This document shows positions 37,699 to 46,908 of a stretch of DNA of 64,000 nucleotides, in pieces. The translations under genes were made by a program, and so were the position numbers. Each line of letters starts with the position of its first letter. Position 1 is the first letter of the stretch. Source of the stretch: Desulfovibrio intestinalis (lineage in GTDB: Bacteria > Desulfobacterota > Desulfovibrionia > Desulfovibrionales > Desulfovibrionaceae); the NCBI RefSeq assembly GCF_014202345.1, contig NZ_JACHGO010000005.1, forward strand, positions 248,001 through 312,000, given 5' to 3'. A model generated the notes under the pieces. It searched no databases, was not told the DNA's origin, and saw only the letters and a list, made by a program, of their open reading frames with translations.

Positions 37699-38649
37699 CT
37701 ATAGTTCAACACTCTTTTTTAAAGCCGCGACTTCAGCTTGAGTCAACTGGCGCGCCGTCCCAACAGCAAGATCTCTCAGTTCCAGCGGCCCCTGCGCGAC
37801 ACGCTTGAGGCTAAGAATTACAAGACCAAGGTCACGGCACATGCGGCGTATCTGACGATTTACGCCTTGATGGAGAACCATTCGTAACAAGGTTCGCCCC
37901 TGAAGTGGCCGTGCATCCACTTTTACCGGCATGAGTTTTTCACCCTCAGCCAATAGCATTCCGCGGCGCATGGTAACCAACACCGCCTCTGGCACAGCTC
38001 CACGCACAAAAACTTCATAGGTTTTGGGCTGATGATGCCGAGGATGGGTAAGGCGTTGTGCAAGCTGACCGTCATTGGTCAATAACAATAAGCCTTCCGA
38101 AAAGTAGTCAAGACGCCCAACAGGGTAGAGTCGTAGTTTGCGCAACGGTTCTGGCAGGTAATCCATAACAGTGGGACGCCCTTCAGGATCACTGACGGTA
38201 CAGACCACCTGCACTGGCTTGTAAAGCATAAGGTAACAGAAATTTTGTGCGCCAGTGAGCAGTCGCCCATCAACAGCAACTGCGTCTTGTGGCGACACCT
38301 GCCTTCCCGGATTGACTTCAGGCACACCGTTTACGACCACACGGCCAGCAAGGATGAATTCATCAGCCTTACGGCGCGAACATAATCCTGATGCGGCAAT
38401 AGCCTTGTTCAGACGCATGGCCGTATCAGAAGATTCAATCACCTCATGAAAAGACGGCTGTGGGGCTTTGGAGGTACCACCTGCACGAACATCAGATCCT
38501 GGGGCGGACTGCGAAGACATTTTTCTTGCAGGTTGTTCGAATTTGCGGCCATTTTTTGCGTCAGGACGCGTATCGCGTGAAAAATCGTTTTTATGACTGG
38601 ATGAGGTTTGTTTTTTTTCAGGCCGATGCGAATGATTATGAGATGCCAC
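37699..38649 (-). CDS. RluB/RsuA-type 23S/16S rRNA pseudouridine synthase
   Basis: A 316-residue enzyme making pseudouridine in rRNA. After a basic, disordered N-terminal tail of about 80 residues come an S4 RNA-binding domain (MRLNKAIAASGLCSRRKADEFI) and the catalytic domain with GRLDYFSEGLLLLTND (catalytic Asp in GRLD) and the closing RQIRRM motif. The start is a GTG at 38649 with AAGGAG six bases upstream; the ATG at 38682 is less likely. RluB versus RluE/F cannot be settled. Confidence 0.88.
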   Translation of the reverse strand: MASHNHSHRPEKKQTSSSHKNDFSRDTRPDAKNGRKFEQPARKMSSQSAPGSDVRAGGTSKAPQPSFHEVIESSDTAMRLNKAIAASGLCSRRKADEFILAGRVVVNGVPEVNPGRQVSPQDAVAVDGRLLTGAQNFCYLMLYKPVQVVCTVSDPEGRPTVMDYLPEPLRKLRLYPVGRLDYFSEGLLLLTNDGQLAQRLTHPRHHQPKTYEVFVRGAVPEAVLVTMRRGMLLAEGEKLMPVKVDARPLQGRTLLRMVLHQGVNRQIRRMCRDLGLVILSLKRVAQGPLELRDLAVGTARQLTQAEVAALKKSVEL

Positions 38650-38960
38650 AGTCTTCTCCTTGAATGCATACCTACAGCGCATGGTGCAGGTAATAGGGGG
38701 GAGAGGTCAAGGCTTGTATTTGAGGTCCTTTTATACAAAAGTTTACATAATTATCATTATGGGACATTTGAAATAGCAATCAAGAAGGACCTCCTCACAT
38801 CCAAATCCTTCAAGCCAGCGGCCTTTCTTTAGAAAAAACATCTGACCGCGTGCCTCGCATCTTTTCTGCCCACCTGACGTACTTGCTCACAGGACGGCTC
38901 TGACGTACAACACAAACCAACGCCAACCAACTTGGCCATGCTTCCAATCAAGGAGTTTTC
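38650..38960. other. Divergent intergenic region with a Fur-box-like palindrome
   Basis: No gene seen. It must contain promoters for the leftward RluB-type gene and the rightward RdgC-like gene. ATAATTATCATTAT at 38747-38760 is palindromic at 12 of 14 positions and resembles half of a Fur box; regulation by Fur is only a guess. Confidence 0.35.
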
Positions 38961-39584
38961 ATGGGCTTTGCCAACAGTGCGTGCAGCTTTACCCGCTTTC
39001 GCATACTTGATCCGGTTCCGACCGAACTCTGGTCACAGATCCCCGACAAGCTTAAGCAGTTCGCTTTTCGAGATATTGACGACATTCCTGAAATGCAGGC
39101 CCAGGGATGGGTTTGCTATGAAGACATGCTGGATACCGAATGGGTTACGGCACCACCTCAAAAAGGTGCGTATATTGTCTTCTCTTTACGCTTTGATATT
39201 CGCCGCATTCCTGCGGGCGTCATCAAGAAGCATCTTGCTGTGGCTTTGCGCGACGAGAAAAACCGCATGAATGAACAAGGCAAGACTTTTATTTCGCGGG
39301 AACGCAAAAAAGAACTCAAAGAACAGGTAATGCTTCGGCTGCGCGCCCGTTTTTTGCCTATCCCCAGCGAGTTCAACGTGCTTTGGTCCATTGACAGGAA
39401 CGAGGTTTGGTTTGCTTCCACCCAAAACAAGATGATTGACCTTTTTGTGGAAGAATTTCTTAAAACCTTTGAGCTGAAGCTTGAACAATTGACGCCCTAC
39501 AATCTGGCGGATTCCATGCTTGATGAGGAAAGCCTTGCGCGCCTGGATCAGCTTGAAGCCACACAGTTTGCCCCCCTGTCTTAG
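38961..39584 (+). CDS. RdgC-like recombination-associated protein
   Basis: A 207-residue protein resembling RdgC (a ring-shaped DNA-binding protein that limits RecA). Supporting features: an N-terminal start in which residues 1-60 match the RdgC pattern, a basic central helix (RERKKELKEQVMLRLRARFLP), then EFNVLWSIDRNEVWFASTQNKMIDLFVEEFLKTF, much like RdgC's VDRLVVYVDTTSQKRADAVVELL region. E. coli RdgC is about 300 residues, so the C-terminal part is missing here. Start ATG 38961 after AAGGAG. Paired with the next gene. Confidence 0.65.
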   Translation: MGFANSACSFTRFRILDPVPTELWSQIPDKLKQFAFRDIDDIPEMQAQGWVCYEDMLDTEWVTAPPQKGAYIVFSLRFDIRRIPAGVIKKHLAVALRDEKNRMNEQGKTFISRERKKELKEQVMLRLRARFLPIPSEFNVLWSIDRNEVWFASTQNKMIDLFVEEFLKTFELKLEQLTPYNLADSMLDEESLARLDQLEATQFAPLS

Positions 39585-39599
39585 CCGCGGAGCCAGCAC

Positions 39600-40127
39600 A
39601 TGAGTATGCCTTATCTTGGAGAATCCACAGACATTGTTCTTGGCCAGGAATTTCTGACATGGCTTTGGTACCAGAGCGATACAGCCCCCGGCGCGTTTAC
39701 TGATAAAGAAGGAGCCCCCTTCTCCGTTTCTATGGAGCAGAGAATTGTGGTTCAGGGTGGCGAAGGCGACGCGCGCGAGACTGCCTCGGTTTCAGGCTCG
39801 CTCTCCCCTCTTCGTGAAGCGCGTTTTGGTCTCGGCACTGGCAAAAAAGTCAGCCGCGCCCTTATTCGCCTTGAAAAAGAAGAGTTGGCGTTTCAGGTAT
39901 CGCTTAAAGCTGAAGACTTCTGCCTCAACAGCCTGAAAACGCCCAAGCTTGATAAGGGCGACAGCGACGATGATCCTGACGCCCTGCTACTTGAGAAATT
40001 TTACCTCATGGAAGTGTGCACTAACCTTCTTGACGCCCTGTACGCCCGTTTTCTTGGTTTACGTCTTTCTTCCCAGTGGGTTAAGGAAGTTGAAGACATG
40101 CGCCAGTGGATGACCCGCACAGAATAA
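39600..40127 (+). CDS. Conserved hypothetical protein, partner of the RdgC-like gene
   Basis: A 175-residue soluble protein with no domain I can name. It opens with a hydrophobic/aromatic stretch ([14 protein letters not shown]) also seen at the start of the C-terminal part of some RdgC-type proteins, so it may be the split-off second half or a co-evolved subunit of the 207-residue protein 15 nt upstream. An acidic segment (KGDSDDDPD) precedes a helical C-terminus. No signal or membrane helix. Function unknown. Confidence 0.6.
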   Translation: MSMPYLGESTDIVLGQEFLTWLWYQSDTAPGAFTDKEGAPFSVSMEQRIVVQGGEGDARETASVSGSLSPLREARFGLGTGKKVSRALIRLEKEELAFQVSLKAEDFCLNSLKTPKLDKGDSDDDPDALLLEKFYLMEVCTNLLDALYARFLGLRLSSQWVKEVEDMRQWMTRTE

Positions 40128-40137
40128 AGAGCCATTG

Positions 40138-41169
40138 ATGTCCCCTCTGCCCTCGCACACCGGCCGAGCCAGACTGGCTGGCATAATCACCAACATCCTG
40201 CGCAAAATGTTCTGGATGTTGGTGGTGCTATGGGGCATCACGCTTATCAGCTTTTGGGTTATTCACCTTGCTCCTGGCTCGCCTACGGATATGGAAACAA
40301 CCCTCAACCCCCTTGCGGGTGAAGCTGCCCGGCAAAGACTGGAGGCATTATACGGTCTCGACCGCCCCATTTATGTTCAATACTGGGATTGGCTGCTGCG
40401 CCTGCTGCATTTTGATTTCGGCAACTCAATGTCGGCAGACTCCCGCCCTGTGCTGACAAAAATTATGGAACGCCTGCCCCTTACTGTGGGCATGAACGTT
40501 ACAGCCATGATTTTTACCCTGCTCATTGCCATTCCAGTGGGCATAGTTTCAGCTTGCCGTCAGAATTCTCTACTCGACCGTTCTGTAACTGTGTTGGTCT
40601 TTTTGGGTTTTGCCATGCCGTCCTTTTGGCTGGCCTTGCTCCTTATGATGTTTTTTGGCATCGAGTTGCAATGGCTCCCCATTTCAGGACTCACATCAAT
40701 GAACTATGAGCAGTTGGGCCTTTGGGGAAAGTTTTGTGATCTGGCCAAACATCTGGCCCTGCCGATTCTTGTCTACACAGTTGGCGGACTGGCCAGCATG
40801 TCGCGCTACATGCGTGCCTGCATGCTTGAGGTTCTGCGTCAGGATTATATCCTCACGGCCAGAGCAAAAGGGCTCAGCGAAGGGGCCATTATCTGGCGTC
40901 ATGCGTTGCGTAACGCCCTTCTGCCCGTCATCACCCTTCTGGGACTATCTGTCCCCGGCCTGATTGGCGGCAGCGTCATTATTGAATCCATTTTTGCCCT
41001 GCCGGGCCTTGGGCAGCTTTTTTACGCCGCTGTTATGGCCCGCGATTACACGATGATAATGGGCAACCTTGTATTGGGGGCAGTGCTCACACTTTTTGGC
41101 AACCTGCTGGCTGACGTGTGTTACGGCCTGGCCGACCCGCGCATCAGAAGCACAAAGGACGACGCCTGA
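40138..41169 (+). CDS. Dpp/Opp-type ABC transporter permease (DppB-like)
   Basis: A 343-residue inner-membrane permease for peptides, nickel or similar solutes. It has the conserved amphipathic first helix with [16 protein letters not shown], the periplasmic loop [13 protein letters not shown], five further helices, and the EAA loop ([21 protein letters not shown]). Start is ATG 40138 (a TTG precedes it). Overlaps the next permease gene. No binding protein or ATPase is in the window, so the substrate cannot be predicted. Confidence 0.88.
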   Translation: MSPLPSHTGRARLAGIITNILRKMFWMLVVLWGITLISFWVIHLAPGSPTDMETTLNPLAGEAARQRLEALYGLDRPIYVQYWDWLLRLLHFDFGNSMSADSRPVLTKIMERLPLTVGMNVTAMIFTLLIAIPVGIVSACRQNSLLDRSVTVLVFLGFAMPSFWLALLLMMFFGIELQWLPISGLTSMNYEQLGLWGKFCDLAKHLALPILVYTVGGLASMSRYMRACMLEVLRQDYILTARAKGLSEGAIIWRHALRNALLPVITLLGLSVPGLIGGSVIIESIFALPGLGQLFYAAVMARDYTMIMGNLVLGAVLTLFGNLLADVCYGLADPRIRSTKDDA

Positions 41170-42005
41170 TGATGCCCCTTGCTCTCAAAAAGTTGCTGGG
41201 ACGCCACATCATGCTGCTTCTTGGCTTGCTCATTGTGCTTGGCATGTCGCTGGCCGCTCTGCTGGCCCCTGTGATTGCTCCCTACCACCCTGATACGCTG
41301 CATCTGGACCATATTCTGGAGCCACCTTCTTCTCTTTTCTGGCTTGGCACAGACAGGCTTGGCCGTGATGTGTTTTCCCGCCTGCTCTATGGCGGGCGCA
41401 TATCCCTTTGGGTGGGCTTTGTGGCCGTGGGCATATCTATCAGCATTGGCACCACGCTGGGACTCATCAGCGGCTACTTCAGACGCTGGGTGGACGAAAC
41501 CATCATGCGCATTGTTGACGTGATGCTCTGTTTTCCTTCATTTTTTCTCATTCTTGCAGTCATTGCCTTTTTAGAACCAGACCTTACCAATATAATGGTC
41601 GTCATAGGTCTCACCTCCTGGATGGGAGTAACCCGCCTTGTTCGCGCTGAAACCCTCAGCTTGCGTGAACGCGAGTTTGTGGACGCTGCGCGCCTGGCAG
41701 GCACGCCAACAAGCAAGATCCTTTTTCGACATATTTTGCCCAATGCCTTGGCCCCAGTGCTTATTACCGCTACATTGGGCGTTGCCGGAGCCATTCTGGT
41801 AGAATCGAGCCTGAGCTTTCTTGGGCTTGGCGTGCAGCCCCCAACCGCCAGTTGGGGCAATATGCTTATGGAAGGAAAGGCTGTGATTGAAAGCGCCCCC
41901 TGGTTGTCAGTCTATCCGGGCCTGGCCATCCTCATAACAGTACTTGGATATAACTTGCTTGGCGAAAGCCTGAGAGATATTTTTGACCCGCGGCTGCGAC
42001 GTTGA
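41169..42005 (+). CDS. Dpp/Opp-type ABC transporter permease (DppC-like)
   Basis: A 278-residue partner permease: N-terminal helix, LGTDRLGRDVFSRLLYGGRISLWVG (the DppC/OppC signature), five membrane helices, and the EAA loop RLAGTPTSKILFRHILPNALAPV. Start at ATG 41169 overlapping the dppB-like stop (TGATG); the longer open frame upstream lies within dppB. Together with dppB it would form the membrane channel; the ATPases and binding protein must be encoded elsewhere. Confidence 0.9.
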   Translation: MMPLALKKLLGRHIMLLLGLLIVLGMSLAALLAPVIAPYHPDTLHLDHILEPPSSLFWLGTDRLGRDVFSRLLYGGRISLWVGFVAVGISISIGTTLGLISGYFRRWVDETIMRIVDVMLCFPSFFLILAVIAFLEPDLTNIMVVIGLTSWMGVTRLVRAETLSLREREFVDAARLAGTPTSKILFRHILPNALAPVLITATLGVAGAILVESSLSFLGLGVQPPTASWGNMLMEGKAVIESAPWLSVYPGLAILITVLGYNLLGESLRDIFDPRLRR

Positions 42006-42073
42006 TAAGCTGCGTTACAGGCCACAAACTTCAAGTTAAAGATTAACTTTAAATCATAGACGGCGTAAATAAT

Positions 42074-43672
42074 ATGCTGGAATACCTGCGCATTCGCAAT
42101 CTCGCCCTCATCGAAGATATGGAACTGGAGTTCGAGCCGGGCATGAACGTGCTTACCGGCGAAACCGGTGCCGGCAAGAGCTTTATTTTGAAAGCTCTTG
42201 GCTTTTTGCTTGGTGACAGGCTTTCAGCAGATATGGTTCGCGCAGGAGCAGAACGCGCTCAAGTTGAGGCTCTGTTCACCCTTGATGGTGAAGATATGGT
42301 TTTGCGCCGTGAAATTTTAGCTGAAACCAGCCGAAGCCGCCTGTACATCAACGACGAACTGCGCTCGCAGGAGACCCTGCGCGACTTGCGGCCCCGCCTT
42401 GTGGCGCACACCAGCCAGCACGCACAGCAAAAGCTCTTGCAGCCGGCGTTTCAGGCGCGCCTTCTGGAAAGTGGCCTCGGTAAACCAGAACTACTGCGTG
42501 AGCGTGAGGCCCTGCTCTCTCGTTTGAATGAAACGGCTGACCAACGTAAAGCCCTTCTTGAACGTCAGGCAGGACTGGCCGAAAAGCGCGAGCTGCTTGA
42601 AATGCAGCAGCAGGAAATTGATAAGGTATCCCCAGAAGAAGGCGAAGAAGAACGGCTGGAAGAAACACGAGCCCAAGCCCGTTCTCTTGAGCATGTACGC
42701 GAAAATTATGAAGAGGCTTTGGCCCTTTTGCACGGTGATGATGCCGAGGGCCTGCTGGACATGCTCAGTCACTTTGAGAAAGTGCTGACCCGCATGGTTA
42801 AGGATGACGACAGCCTGCGCAGTGATGCAGAGGCAGTTAGCGCGCTTCGCCAGCAGTTGTTTCACTTGGGGGGGCGCTTGCGCCGCCCGCCACAAATGGA
42901 GGAACTGCCTGATATGGATAAGCTTGAGGAGCGACTTTTTGCCCTGGCGCAACTCAAACGCAAACTGCACAGAAGCTTGCCGGAAATTCTGTCCCTGCGT
43001 GATGAAATCGCAGAGAATCTCTCGTTTCTTGACGTTTGCGCGCTTGATCTTGCCCGCCTTGGCAGGGAAGAAGAAGCACTGGCGCAACAGCTCGCAACTA
43101 TTGTGGAGCAAATTCTTCCCTTGCGCCGCAGCGCGGCAATTGGCATGGCTAACGCGCTTGAAGAAGAGCTGCGGCAGCTGGGCTTTTCAGAACAGGTACG
43201 GGTTATTCCACACTTTGAGCAGCATGAAATCTGGCCCAACATCCTTGATGAGCGCGGGCGTATCCTGTGGGCTCCCAACCCGGGTCAAGCGCCGCAACCT
43301 CTGGACAAGATAGCCTCCGGTGGCGAACTTTCACGCTTTTTGTTGGCTCTGGCCAGCGTTCGGCAGGATGAAGAAAACGCCATCTTCATATTTGATGAAG
43401 TTGACGCCGGGGTCGGCGGGCTTACGCTTAATAAACTGGCGGAAAAACTGTACGCCCTGGCAAGTACCCGCCAGATGCTTCTTATTACCCACTGGCCCCA
43501 GCTTGCGGCCAAAGCGCGAAAGCACTTTCAGATCAGCAAAACCGTGCGGGATAACGCCACCTTCACCCTTTGCCTGCCTTTGAACAAGGCGGCCCGCCAC
43601 GAAGAGCTGGCGCGTATGGCCGGAGGCGGAGCACAGGGCGAGGCAGTTGCCCGCAGCCTTGAGGCAGAATAG
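42074..43672 (+). CDS. recN: DNA repair protein RecN
   Basis: An SMC-like ATPase acting early in double-strand break repair. The 532-residue protein has Walker A GETGAGKS (29-36), a central coiled coil (about 150-350), the signature KIASGGELSRFLLAL and Walker B IFIFDEVDAGVGG, then the D-loop/H-loop stretch LLITHWPQLAAKA. Monocistronic or co-transcribed with the permeases 69 nt upstream; no LexA-type operator could be identified with confidence. Confidence 0.94.
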   Translation: MLEYLRIRNLALIEDMELEFEPGMNVLTGETGAGKSFILKALGFLLGDRLSADMVRAGAERAQVEALFTLDGEDMVLRREILAETSRSRLYINDELRSQETLRDLRPRLVAHTSQHAQQKLLQPAFQARLLESGLGKPELLREREALLSRLNETADQRKALLERQAGLAEKRELLEMQQQEIDKVSPEEGEEERLEETRAQARSLEHVRENYEEALALLHGDDAEGLLDMLSHFEKVLTRMVKDDDSLRSDAEAVSALRQQLFHLGGRLRRPPQMEELPDMDKLEERLFALAQLKRKLHRSLPEILSLRDEIAENLSFLDVCALDLARLGREEEALAQQLATIVEQILPLRRSAAIGMANALEEELRQLGFSEQVRVIPHFEQHEIWPNILDERGRILWAPNPGQAPQPLDKIASGGELSRFLLALASVRQDEENAIFIFDEVDAGVGGLTLNKLAEKLYALASTRQMLLITHWPQLAAKARKHFQISKTVRDNATFTLCLPLNKAARHEELARMAGGGAQGEAVARSLEAE

Positions 43673-43984
43673 CCTGCCAGCAACCATCAGTAATAAATTC
43701 GCCATACCGCATGAATTCGGCGTCCGCTGAATTCTGCGGGAAGATTTTTCCGCAGTTCTTTGCAGCGCATAATAAGCCCCAATTGGGGCGCTGCCCCCTC
43801 ACCTTGCCTGCTTTTTCATCATAAAAACCTCAATAGCAAATCGCCTTATGAAGGTATTCTTAATATTTTCTAGAATATTTTCTAATAAAGGCTTTTTCAG
43901 GCCAATATGGCATCCATCTTGCTTAGTACCTAGCACCGTGACCTTACACGGAAAAAATGACCACAAGCATATGCGGGGTAGCCT
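43673..43984. other. recN downstream intergenic region with repeats
   Basis: No gene seen. It holds a stem-loop CTGCGGGAAG...CCGCAG (about 43734-43755), a palindrome GCCCCAATTGGGGC near 43776-43789, and a tandem 12-bp repeat (AATATTTTCTA twice, 43862-43884) ahead of the next gene. The stem-loops probably end recN; the AT-rich tandem repeat could be a regulator site. Confidence 0.4.
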
Positions 43985-44521
43985 GTGACACCTGAAAGCC
44001 AAAACCAGATAAACAGCATGCTCCATGTGCAGTCCGGCAATACTTCATCTAGCGGCCAACATTTTGAAATATACAGCGACGCCCCCTTGGCTGCCCTTGA
44101 TGAGTCTACCCTTCAAATTCTGCGCGAACTTGAGCGCTCAGGCGGCAGCTTTGTTGAGGCGTTGGAAGCCAGACTTGAAATCATGCAAGAAGCCTTTATG
44201 GCACAGATCCGCAGTCATGTTGAAAAACGCGGTCTGAAACTTGATGATCGGCTGTTGCTGTATCTTTCGCCAGCAGGTCAGCTGGTGGTGGAAGGCAATG
44301 ATGAGGATGCAGACAGCTTGTGTCACATTATCTCGCAACAGCCTCACCTACAGCGACATTTTCAGCAGATGGCCCAGGTGGCCCTGCTCTCTCACGGCCT
44401 GACAGTGGCTTCTCAGGCGCAACAGGCGCTTGCGGCTGGAGATGAAATGATAGAAGAACCGCTGTTCAGCCGATACCACATGTGCCTCAAAGGGCCGCTT
44501 TCACATTTCTATATCCGCTGA
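43985..44521 (+). CDS. Conserved hypothetical protein upstream of ssrA
   Basis: A 178-residue cytoplasmic protein without signal or membrane helices and with no recognised domain. Helical and rich in Glu/Gln/Ala; a stretch HVEKRGLKLDDRLLLYLSPAGQLVVEG suggests a small alpha/beta element. I chose GTG 43985 from the open frame; ATG 44018 is a reasonable shorter start. Its position just before the ssrA promoter may be host-specific context rather than functional. Confidence 0.55.
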   Translation: MTPESQNQINSMLHVQSGNTSSSGQHFEIYSDAPLAALDESTLQILRELERSGGSFVEALEARLEIMQEAFMAQIRSHVEKRGLKLDDRLLLYLSPAGQLVVEGNDEDADSLCHIISQQPHLQRHFQQMAQVALLSHGLTVASQAQQALAAGDEMIEEPLFSRYHMCLKGPLSHFYIR

Positions 44522-44523
44522 CC

Positions 44524-44552
44524 TTGCCAATCGTCCGTAACAGGCTTATATT
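44524..44552 (+). promoter_or_regulatory. Promoter of ssrA
   Basis: TTGCCA (44524-44529), exact 17-nt spacer, TATATT (44547-44552), 18 nt before the mature tmRNA 5' end, consistent with a short leader removed by RNase P. Confidence 0.7.
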
Positions 44553-44569
44553 CTTGTTCCACCATATTT

Positions 44570-44947
44570 GGGGGCGCACTGGTTTCGACGGGGACGTGGA
44601 AGCCGTAGCGGCAGGTCGAGGCGCCGCTGGCCTCGTTAAAAGCGGCACACAAGTAATTGCCAACAACGATTACGACTACGCTTACGCTGCCTAATAACAG
44701 CGAGGCAAAGACCGTTTAACGGTCACGTCGTCCAGGGCCATGTCTGATAACCCTGGATGGCGACACTTATCAGACTGGCGGAGACCGGCGCTCACCGGGG
44801 TTTTCCGCGAGGAGGTTACCGGCGAGATTGCTACGTTGCGCCTGTTCAGGGGCCAACAACGTGGTGAAATTTATTCCTGGACTAAACCTGTAGATGCTTC
44901 GAGTGGAATGTTCTCGGACGGGGGTTCGATTCCCCCCGCCTCCACCA
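44570..44947 (+). ncRNA. ssrA: Transfer-messenger RNA (tmRNA)
   Basis: Rescues stalled ribosomes with SmpB. The 5' GGGGGCG pairs with 3' CGCCTCC (one G-U) to form the acceptor stem, followed by discriminator A and CCA at 44945-44947. The internal frame from GCC 44659 encodes the tag ANNDYDYAYAA and ends in two consecutive TAA codons (44692-44697). Also visible are the conserved GGTTTCGACGGGG near the 5' end and the T-arm TTCGATT. The gene is intact even though a prophage is inserted at its 3' end, as expected when the att core restores the tail. The tag sequence supports a Desulfovibrio-type host. Confidence 0.97.
44921..44947. other. Probable left attachment site (attL) in the tmRNA 3' end
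   Basis: P4-family integrases commonly use the 3' end of tRNA or tmRNA genes; the T-arm and acceptor strand of ssrA lies 185 nt before the integrase start. The core length is unknown because the other att copy is not visible. Confidence 0.6.
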
Positions 44948-45057
44948 AAATGATGTTTAACGAAGTCCCGCAATGGCCCAAAAGCCTTGCGGGGCTTTAC
45001 TTTTTGGGACTGTTTAGTGTCGCGGTGTATCATCATGTCCATTGACATCCCAATCAC

Positions 45058-45120
45058 GTTTGGGGCAAAAATGGGGTCAATTGATCTATAATTATTTTTT
45101 TGACCCCGTTTTTTGACCCC
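45058..45120. repeat. Clustered GACCCC/GGGGTC boxes before the integrase gene
   Basis: Two direct copies of TTTTTTGACCCC (about 45096-45107 and 45109-45120) and an inverted GGGGTCAA (45073-45080), with a related GGGGCAAAA just before it. The spacing between attL and int fits arm-type integrase or excisionase binding sites, or autoregulation of int. Confidence 0.45.
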
Positions 45121-45132
45121 AAGAGGTTTCGT

Positions 45133-46317
45133 ATGCCCCTGACTGTTGCAAAATTGAGAACAATAAAATCCACAGGCAAGATTGAACGCTTCTACGATGA
45201 GAAGGGGCTTTATCTAGAGGTAACCAAAGCTGGTGGGAAGTATTGGCGATTCAAGTATGCGTTTGGAGGCAAAGAGAGCAGGCTTACGATTGGGCCGTGG
45301 CCGGATGTAAGCCTTGATGAGGCACGCGAGGCACGAGACGAATATCGGAAGAGCCTGCGCGCAGGAGTGCCACCATCCGACTATAAAAATACACCAAAAG
45401 CGGATTCGATCACCTTCAAAAGCGTAGCGGAAGATTGGCGTGCCAACATGGGGAACATATGGTCTGATAGCCATGCAAAAACAACTCTGGGGCGACTTGA
45501 GCTAGACGTCTACCCAGTACTTGGCGATAAGGCACTCGAAAGCATAACTCCCCACGATGTGCTCCCCATGCTGCGATCTATTGAAGCGCGTGGAGCCTAC
45601 GAGACTGCCCAGAGAGTTCTGGGGATTTGCTCTATGATTTTTCGCTATGGGGTCGCTACAAAAATCATCCTGTCAGATCCATGCAGAGATCTTAGGGACG
45701 CGCTTGTACCGTATACTTCTAAGCATTTCGCTGCGATTACACGCCCTGCTGAAGTTGGCCGCCTACTACTTACTATTGATGAATATAAGGGCTCTGCGAT
45801 TGTACGGGCTGCCCTTGTTTTTTCTGCTTTGACTTTCTGTCGTCCAGGTGAAATTAGGCATGCGGAATGGGATGAAATAGATTGGAAAGAGAAGGAATGG
45901 TTGTTGCCAGCGGAGAAGACAAAATTGCGCAGAGAACATATTGTCCCGCTTTCAAGGCAAGCCATCGAAGTTTTGGAGGGAATACGTGCCCTGACAGGAA
46001 GAGGGCGGTATGTTTTTCCAGGGCAGCATAATAAAACGCGGCCGCTTTCGGAAAATGGTGTGAATTGCGCGTTGCGCAGAATGGGCTACACGTCTGACGA
46101 AATGACGGCTCACGGATTCAGGAGTATGGCCTCTACCCTGCTCAATGAACAGGGGTGCTGGCGCTTCGATGTTATCGAGCGCCAGCTTGCCCATGTCGAA
46201 AAAAGTTCAGTTCGGGGTGCTTACAACCGGGCCGAATATTTGCCTGAGCGCCGTCAAATGATGCAAGCATGGGCTGACTACCTCGATGAGTTACGAGCCC
46301 TTGCATCTGGCGAATGA
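45133..46317 (+). CDS. int: P4-type tyrosine integrase
   Basis: Catalyses prophage integration and excision. A 394-residue protein with an N-terminal arm-binding/DUF4102 domain (LTVAKLRTIKSTGKIERFYDEKGLYLEV), a core-binding domain, and the catalytic residues R237 (CRPGEIR), H327-x-x-R330 (HGFRS), H354 and nucleophile Y364 (RGAYNR). The ATG at 45133 follows AAGAGG; the upstream in-frame extension is not conserved. Adjacent to ssrA, its likely target. Its 3' end overlaps the convergent AlpA-type gene by 40 nt. Confidence 0.93.
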   Translation: MPLTVAKLRTIKSTGKIERFYDEKGLYLEVTKAGGKYWRFKYAFGGKESRLTIGPWPDVSLDEAREARDEYRKSLRAGVPPSDYKNTPKADSITFKSVAEDWRANMGNIWSDSHAKTTLGRLELDVYPVLGDKALESITPHDVLPMLRSIEARGAYETAQRVLGICSMIFRYGVATKIILSDPCRDLRDALVPYTSKHFAAITRPAEVGRLLLTIDEYKGSAIVRAALVFSALTFCRPGEIRHAEWDEIDWKEKEWLLPAEKTKLRREHIVPLSRQAIEVLEGIRALTGRGRYVFPGQHNKTRPLSENGVNCALRRMGYTSDEMTAHGFRSMASTLLNEQGCWRFDVIERQLAHVEKSSVRGAYNRAEYLPERRQMMQAWADYLDELRALASGE

Positions 46318-46511
46318 GGAAGGTTTTTGATTAAATTCTCAACAACATCCCTTGGCCATACTGGTGTTGATCCTAAGTATTGCTGACGTGGGATGATCCC
46401 TTTTTTTATGTACCTGTAAAATGTTGCTCTGGGCATACCGCCAAGCATGGCGCGCACCTCTGTAGCGCCAAGTAGTATCTGAGCCTCATTAGAAATTTCA
46501 CTCTTTTCCAT
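46278..46511 (-). CDS. AlpA-type helix-turn-helix protein, putative excisionase
   Basis: A 77-residue MerR-like DNA-binding protein: LLGATEVRAMLGGMPRATFYRYIKKGIIP is the classic AlpA/excisionase helix-turn-helix. Such proteins act as recombination directionality factors or activate int in P4-like elements. GAGGTAGTATA precedes ATG 46511. It is the last gene of the leftward early run and overlaps the 3' end of int head-on. Confidence 0.78.
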   Translation of the reverse strand: MEKSEISNEAQILLGATEVRAMLGGMPRATFYRYIKKGIIPRQQYLGSTPVWPRDVVENLIKNLPHSPDARARNSSR

Positions 46512-46595
46512 TATACTACCTCTAATGCTCTTGCCGTTTTACTGACAATGTGGTTTCTCTTTGAACAGCCCCTGTTTCCCTGTGGGGCTGCGGTG

Positions 46596-46625
46596 GCCCG
46601 CCCCTATCGTTGGGGTGGGCTTTTT
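46596..46625 (+). terminator. Intrinsic terminator reading rightward
   Basis: GCCCGCCCC (46596-46604) / GGGGTGGGC (46612-46620) with a 7-nt loop, then TTTTT. A second hairpin CAGCCCC...GGGGCTG lies just before it (46567-46590). Confidence 0.7.
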
Positions 46626-46908
46626 ATTCAGCAGGCTCTTGAATGGGCCCCGCCATCCTCTCCCCCAACGTGAGCCGATAACAGCGTGGCAAGTTGAGGT
46701 CGTTTGGTTCGGTTATTACGTCAATGCCGACAAGTGCAAATTCCATCGTAGTTGCCGTGTACCCACGGCGGAAGCGGACAGTGCTGTAGGGCTTGGAGAA
46801 GAGTCTTTGAGTCCAGTACGGCTTGATCTCACGGTATTCGTGCCGCTTTTCGCCGCTGGCTATTTTGTCGTACCAGTGGTGAGCGAGCACGAGGTCTAAG
46901 ACGGGCAT
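46624..46908 (-). CDS. ASCH-domain phage protein
   Basis: A 94-residue protein with the ASCH/PUA-like start LVLAHHWYDKIASGEKRHEYREIKPYW, in which the (K/R)-SGEK-x-x-E-x-R motif is diagnostic. ASCH domains bind RNA or modified nucleotides; those in phage early regions have no settled role. A strong GAGGAG site precedes ATG 46908. Overlaps the upstream gene by 13 nt, so it is part of the same transcript. Confidence 0.75.
   Translation of the reverse strand: MPVLDLVLAHHWYDKIASGEKRHEYREIKPYWTQRLFSKPYSTVRFRRGYTATTMEFALVGIDVITEPNDLNLPRCYRLTLGERMAGPIQEPAE

Noticed and set aside
44740..45045. Open frames over the ssrA region
   Set aside because: They overlap a well-formed tmRNA gene, so coding is not credible.
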